Shown here: piece by piece, positions 6,175 to 7,236 of the stretch
Layout: every line of letters begins with the position of its first letter
How positions within the stretch are numbered: position 1 is the first letter of the stretch
Origin: an uncultured Lachnospiraceae bacterium
GTDB taxonomy: Bacteria; Bacillota; Clostridia; Lachnospirales; Lachnospiraceae
Reading direction: 5' to 3'
Assembly (NCBI GenBank): GCA_947653315.1
Contig: CANTGP010000149.1
Coordinates: 1 to 7,236 of the forward strand
DNA: 7,236 nt
Notes under the pieces: model-generated
What the model was told of the DNA's origin: nothing
The model's input: only the letters and a program-made list of their open reading frames with translations
The model's database searches: none
Program-made: the position numbers and the translations under genes

Positions 6175-6203
6175 TTGACGGATGGTAAATTCTCCCTTAT
6201 GAT
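6175..6203 (+). promoter_or_regulatory. Sigma-A promoter of the two-gene unit with HAAS protein
   Basis: TTGACG at 6175-6180 and TATGAT at 6198-6203 are 17 bases apart, each 5 of 6 to consensus. Start of transcription would be near 6210, leaving a purine-rich leader of about 75 bases before the ATG at 6286. It also argues against a TTG start at 6175 for the following gene. Confidence 0.7.
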
Positions 6204-6285
6204 GGTCATATGGAGTAAAAAGGAAGAACAGGTATCATACGAAAACAGACGATGTACAAAAAAGCGGGGAAAGAAGTGGAGAGAT

Positions 6286-6672
6286 ATGCAGGGAATCCTG
6301 TATGACGCGAGAAAAGTGAAAGCGTATGAATGCCTGCTTGCGCTGGGGGAATATGCGGGGCAGGACGGTGAATGGCTCGGAAAGCTGTGGGCGGATCTGC
6401 TTACCGAACCGGGGTTATACGGGGAAATGGTGTATTATTTGGAGCATCATGTGTTTTTGGATGCGTTTAAGTTCCGGGGGTATTCCCTGACGGATTTATA
6501 CGTATGGCAGATGAACAAGTATAACCTGATTAAGGATTTGGGGAAAAATACGTCGGAGTGCAACAAGGAAACGATGGTGTTGCGTTCCTTCCGCACCATG
6601 GTTGACCTGATGCGCAGCCCGGAGGAATATTTAAAGCGGCTGGGCGAGGACCGGGGCATGGACAGACTATAA
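6286..6672 (+). CDS. Unrecognised 128-aa protein
   Basis: I do not recognise this protein. It begins MQGILYDARKVKAYECLLAL, is predicted mostly helical by eye, and has many Tyr, Trp and Leu residues (GEWLGKLWADLL, LYGEMVYYLEHHVF, LTDLYVWQMNKYN). There is no signal peptide, no membrane segment and no known catalytic motif; the only cysteines are C16 and C92. The C-terminal part (TMVDLMRSPEEYLKRLGEDR) is charged and helical. ATG 6286 is chosen because GGAG lies 4 bases upstream and the promoter at 6175-6203 makes longer starts impossible. The next gene starts 11 bases later, its AAGGAG overlapping this gene's stop, so the two are probably translated together. HAAS-domain genes commonly sit beside a PadR-type regulator; this protein does not look like PadR, but it occupies that place. 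A soluble partner of the HAAS membrane protein is an inference. Confidence 0.75.
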   Translation: MQGILYDARKVKAYECLLALGEYAGQDGEWLGKLWADLLTEPGLYGEMVYYLEHHVFLDAFKFRGYSLTDLYVWQMNKYNLIKDLGKNTSECNKETMVLRSFRTMVDLMRSPEEYLKRLGEDRGMDRL

Positions 6673-6683
6673 GGAGACGGGGT

Positions 6684-7124
6684 ATGACGAAAACGGAATT
6701 TATGGAGGTTTTGCAGAGAACACTGGCGGGTTCGCTGGGGAGCAGTACGGTAAACGGCCATATGCGTTACTACCAGGATTATTTTGATTCCCAGCTTGCC
6801 ATGGGAAAGGACGAGATGCAGATTACCGCAGAGCTGGGTGACCCGCGCCTGCTTGCCAAGACCATTATCGAAGCGGCAAAGCGGGAGGGGATGGGCGGCG
6901 GTACGCCGGAATATGACGAAGTGTACGAGGATGGGACGGCGGAACCGAAAGAAAATGGCAGGGTAAAGGCGTACCGGATGCCGGTGTGGCTGGTAGCGGT
7001 ACTTGTCTTTATGGTATTGTTTGTCATTGTGGGAATGGTGACTTCCGTGGTGACGGCGCTTCTCCCGGTGCTGCTTCCCGTATTGGTGGTTCTTTTGGTG
7101 GTACGGCTGGTACAGAGACGCTGA
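6684..7124 (+). CDS. HAAS-domain (DUF1700-like) membrane protein
   Basis: A 146-aa protein with an N-terminal HAAS/DUF1700-like domain (about 1-66): MTKTEFMEVLQRTLAG, then HMRYYQDYFDSQLAMGKDE and the hallmark AELGDPRLLAKTII (49-62). An acidic linker (75-92) leads to a hydrophobic C-terminus with two probable membrane helices (about 100-119 and 121-141), ending in basic RLVQRR. HAAS proteins are thought to be signalling or regulatory adaptors in the membrane, often next to PadR regulators, DUF4097 proteins or sensor systems; the precise role is unknown. AAGGAG lies 7 bases before the ATG and overlaps the previous stop. Length is at the short end for the family, which can carry more membrane segments. 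No T-rich terminator follows at once. Confidence 0.82.
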   Translation: MTKTEFMEVLQRTLAGSLGSSTVNGHMRYYQDYFDSQLAMGKDEMQITAELGDPRLLAKTIIEAAKREGMGGGTPEYDEVYEDGTAEPKENGRVKAYRMPVWLVAVLVFMVLFVIVGMVTSVVTALLPVLLPVLVVLLVVRLVQRR

Positions 7125-7148
7125 TTTCTTTCCGAATGGGACTGTGCA

Positions 7149-7236
7149 ATGTACAATCGGGTAGGGAAGGTATTTTCCCTGCTCGCCGCGCGCCCCGTGC
7201 GCCGCTTTAGCGGCATCTTCCTCTGCACGGGGCTGT
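7149..7236 (+). CDS. Possible start of a further gene, cut by window end
   Basis: From ATG 7149 a frame is open to the window end: MYNRVGKVFSLLAARPVRR followed by a hydrophobic FSGIFLC segment, which looks like the start of a membrane protein or signal peptide. There is no convincing ribosome binding site, and codons from about 7180 on are almost all G/C-ending, unlike the neighbouring genes. The same bases form a strong nested inverted repeat, so this may be structure rather than coding. Confidence 0.28.
   Translation, partial: MYNRVGKVFSLLAARPVRRFSGIFLCTGL
7163..7180 (+). other. Small hairpin after the HAAS gene
   Basis: AGGGAA (7163-7168) pairs with TTCCCT (7175-7180) around the loop GGTATT. 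There is no T-run after it, so it is at most part of a weak terminator or a larger structure together with the inverted repeat that follows. Confidence 0.35.
7192..7233 (+). repeat. Nested GC-rich inverted repeat
   Basis: GCCCCGTGC (7192-7200) is the exact reverse complement of GCACGGGGC (7225-7233). Enclosed and directly joined to the left arm is a second perfect hairpin, GCCGC-TTTA-GCGGC (7201-7214), then 10 unpaired bases (ATCTTCCTCT). The RNA would fold as a stem with an inner hairpin. It could be a dispersed repeat, a structured RNA, or the start of a GC-rich gene; the window ends three bases later. Confidence 0.5.

Noticed and set aside
6175..6285. Longer start for the 128-aa protein at TTG 6175
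   Set aside because: That codon is the -35 element of a good promoter, so the transcript cannot contain it.
6252..6305. 17-codon ORF overlapping the start of the 128-aa gene
   Set aside because: No ribosome binding site at useful distance, and it runs through the real ribosome binding site and start without coupling features.
7192..7236. Intrinsic terminator for the HAAS gene
   Set aside because: The stems are strong but no T-run follows within the window, and the structure starts 67 bases after the stop; kept as an inverted repeat only.

Overview
The window reads as chromosomal DNA of an anaerobic, flagellated member of the Firmicutes, most like the Lachnospiraceae. The support is a rubrerythrin, a Clostridia-type flagellin, GGAG-type ribosome binding sites, sigma-A-like promoters and a HAAS/DUF1700 membrane protein. 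The species cannot be named from this sequence. Every supported gene is on the + strand, packing is dense, and no gene-free stretch exceeds about 175 bases. No tRNA, rRNA, CRISPR array or insertion sequence was seen.

Left edge (2-415): the C-terminal end of a protein resembling the DUF5722 family, cut by the window start. Then a likely operon (about 589-2903) of three genes: a small soluble receptor with a PocR ligand-binding domain joined to a shortened chemoreceptor signalling tip, a pyridoxamine/pyridoxal kinase, and a radical SAM protein of the TatD-associated type. Rubrerythrin (2960-3499) follows, with a Fur-like AT-rich repeat directly upstream of its ribosome binding site.

Middle (3540-4538): a stand-alone, divergent, short flagellin with its own sigma-A-type promoter, a leader containing a hairpin that presents GGAUGU (CsrA-like), a possible 9-codon leader ORF whose stop overlaps the flagellin start, and a strong 12-bp intrinsic terminator. 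A two-HKD cardiolipin synthase begins only 34 bases after the terminator's T-run.

Right side (6175-7236): a clear promoter (TTGACG-N17-TATGAT) drives a two-gene unit of an unrecognised 128-aa protein and a HAAS-domain membrane protein, with a ribosome binding site overlapping the stop of the first gene. The last 110 bases hold a small hairpin and a nested GC-rich inverted repeat. The same stretch also has an open frame that runs off the window.

The genes do not form one obvious pathway. The themes are sensing and motility (PocR-chemoreceptor, flagellin), cofactor salvage (B6 kinase), oxidative defence (rubrerythrin) and envelope lipids (cardiolipin synthase). The most interesting points are the flagellin leader, the minimal soluble PocR receptor in an operon with metabolic enzymes, and the unrecognised protein paired with a HAAS protein.
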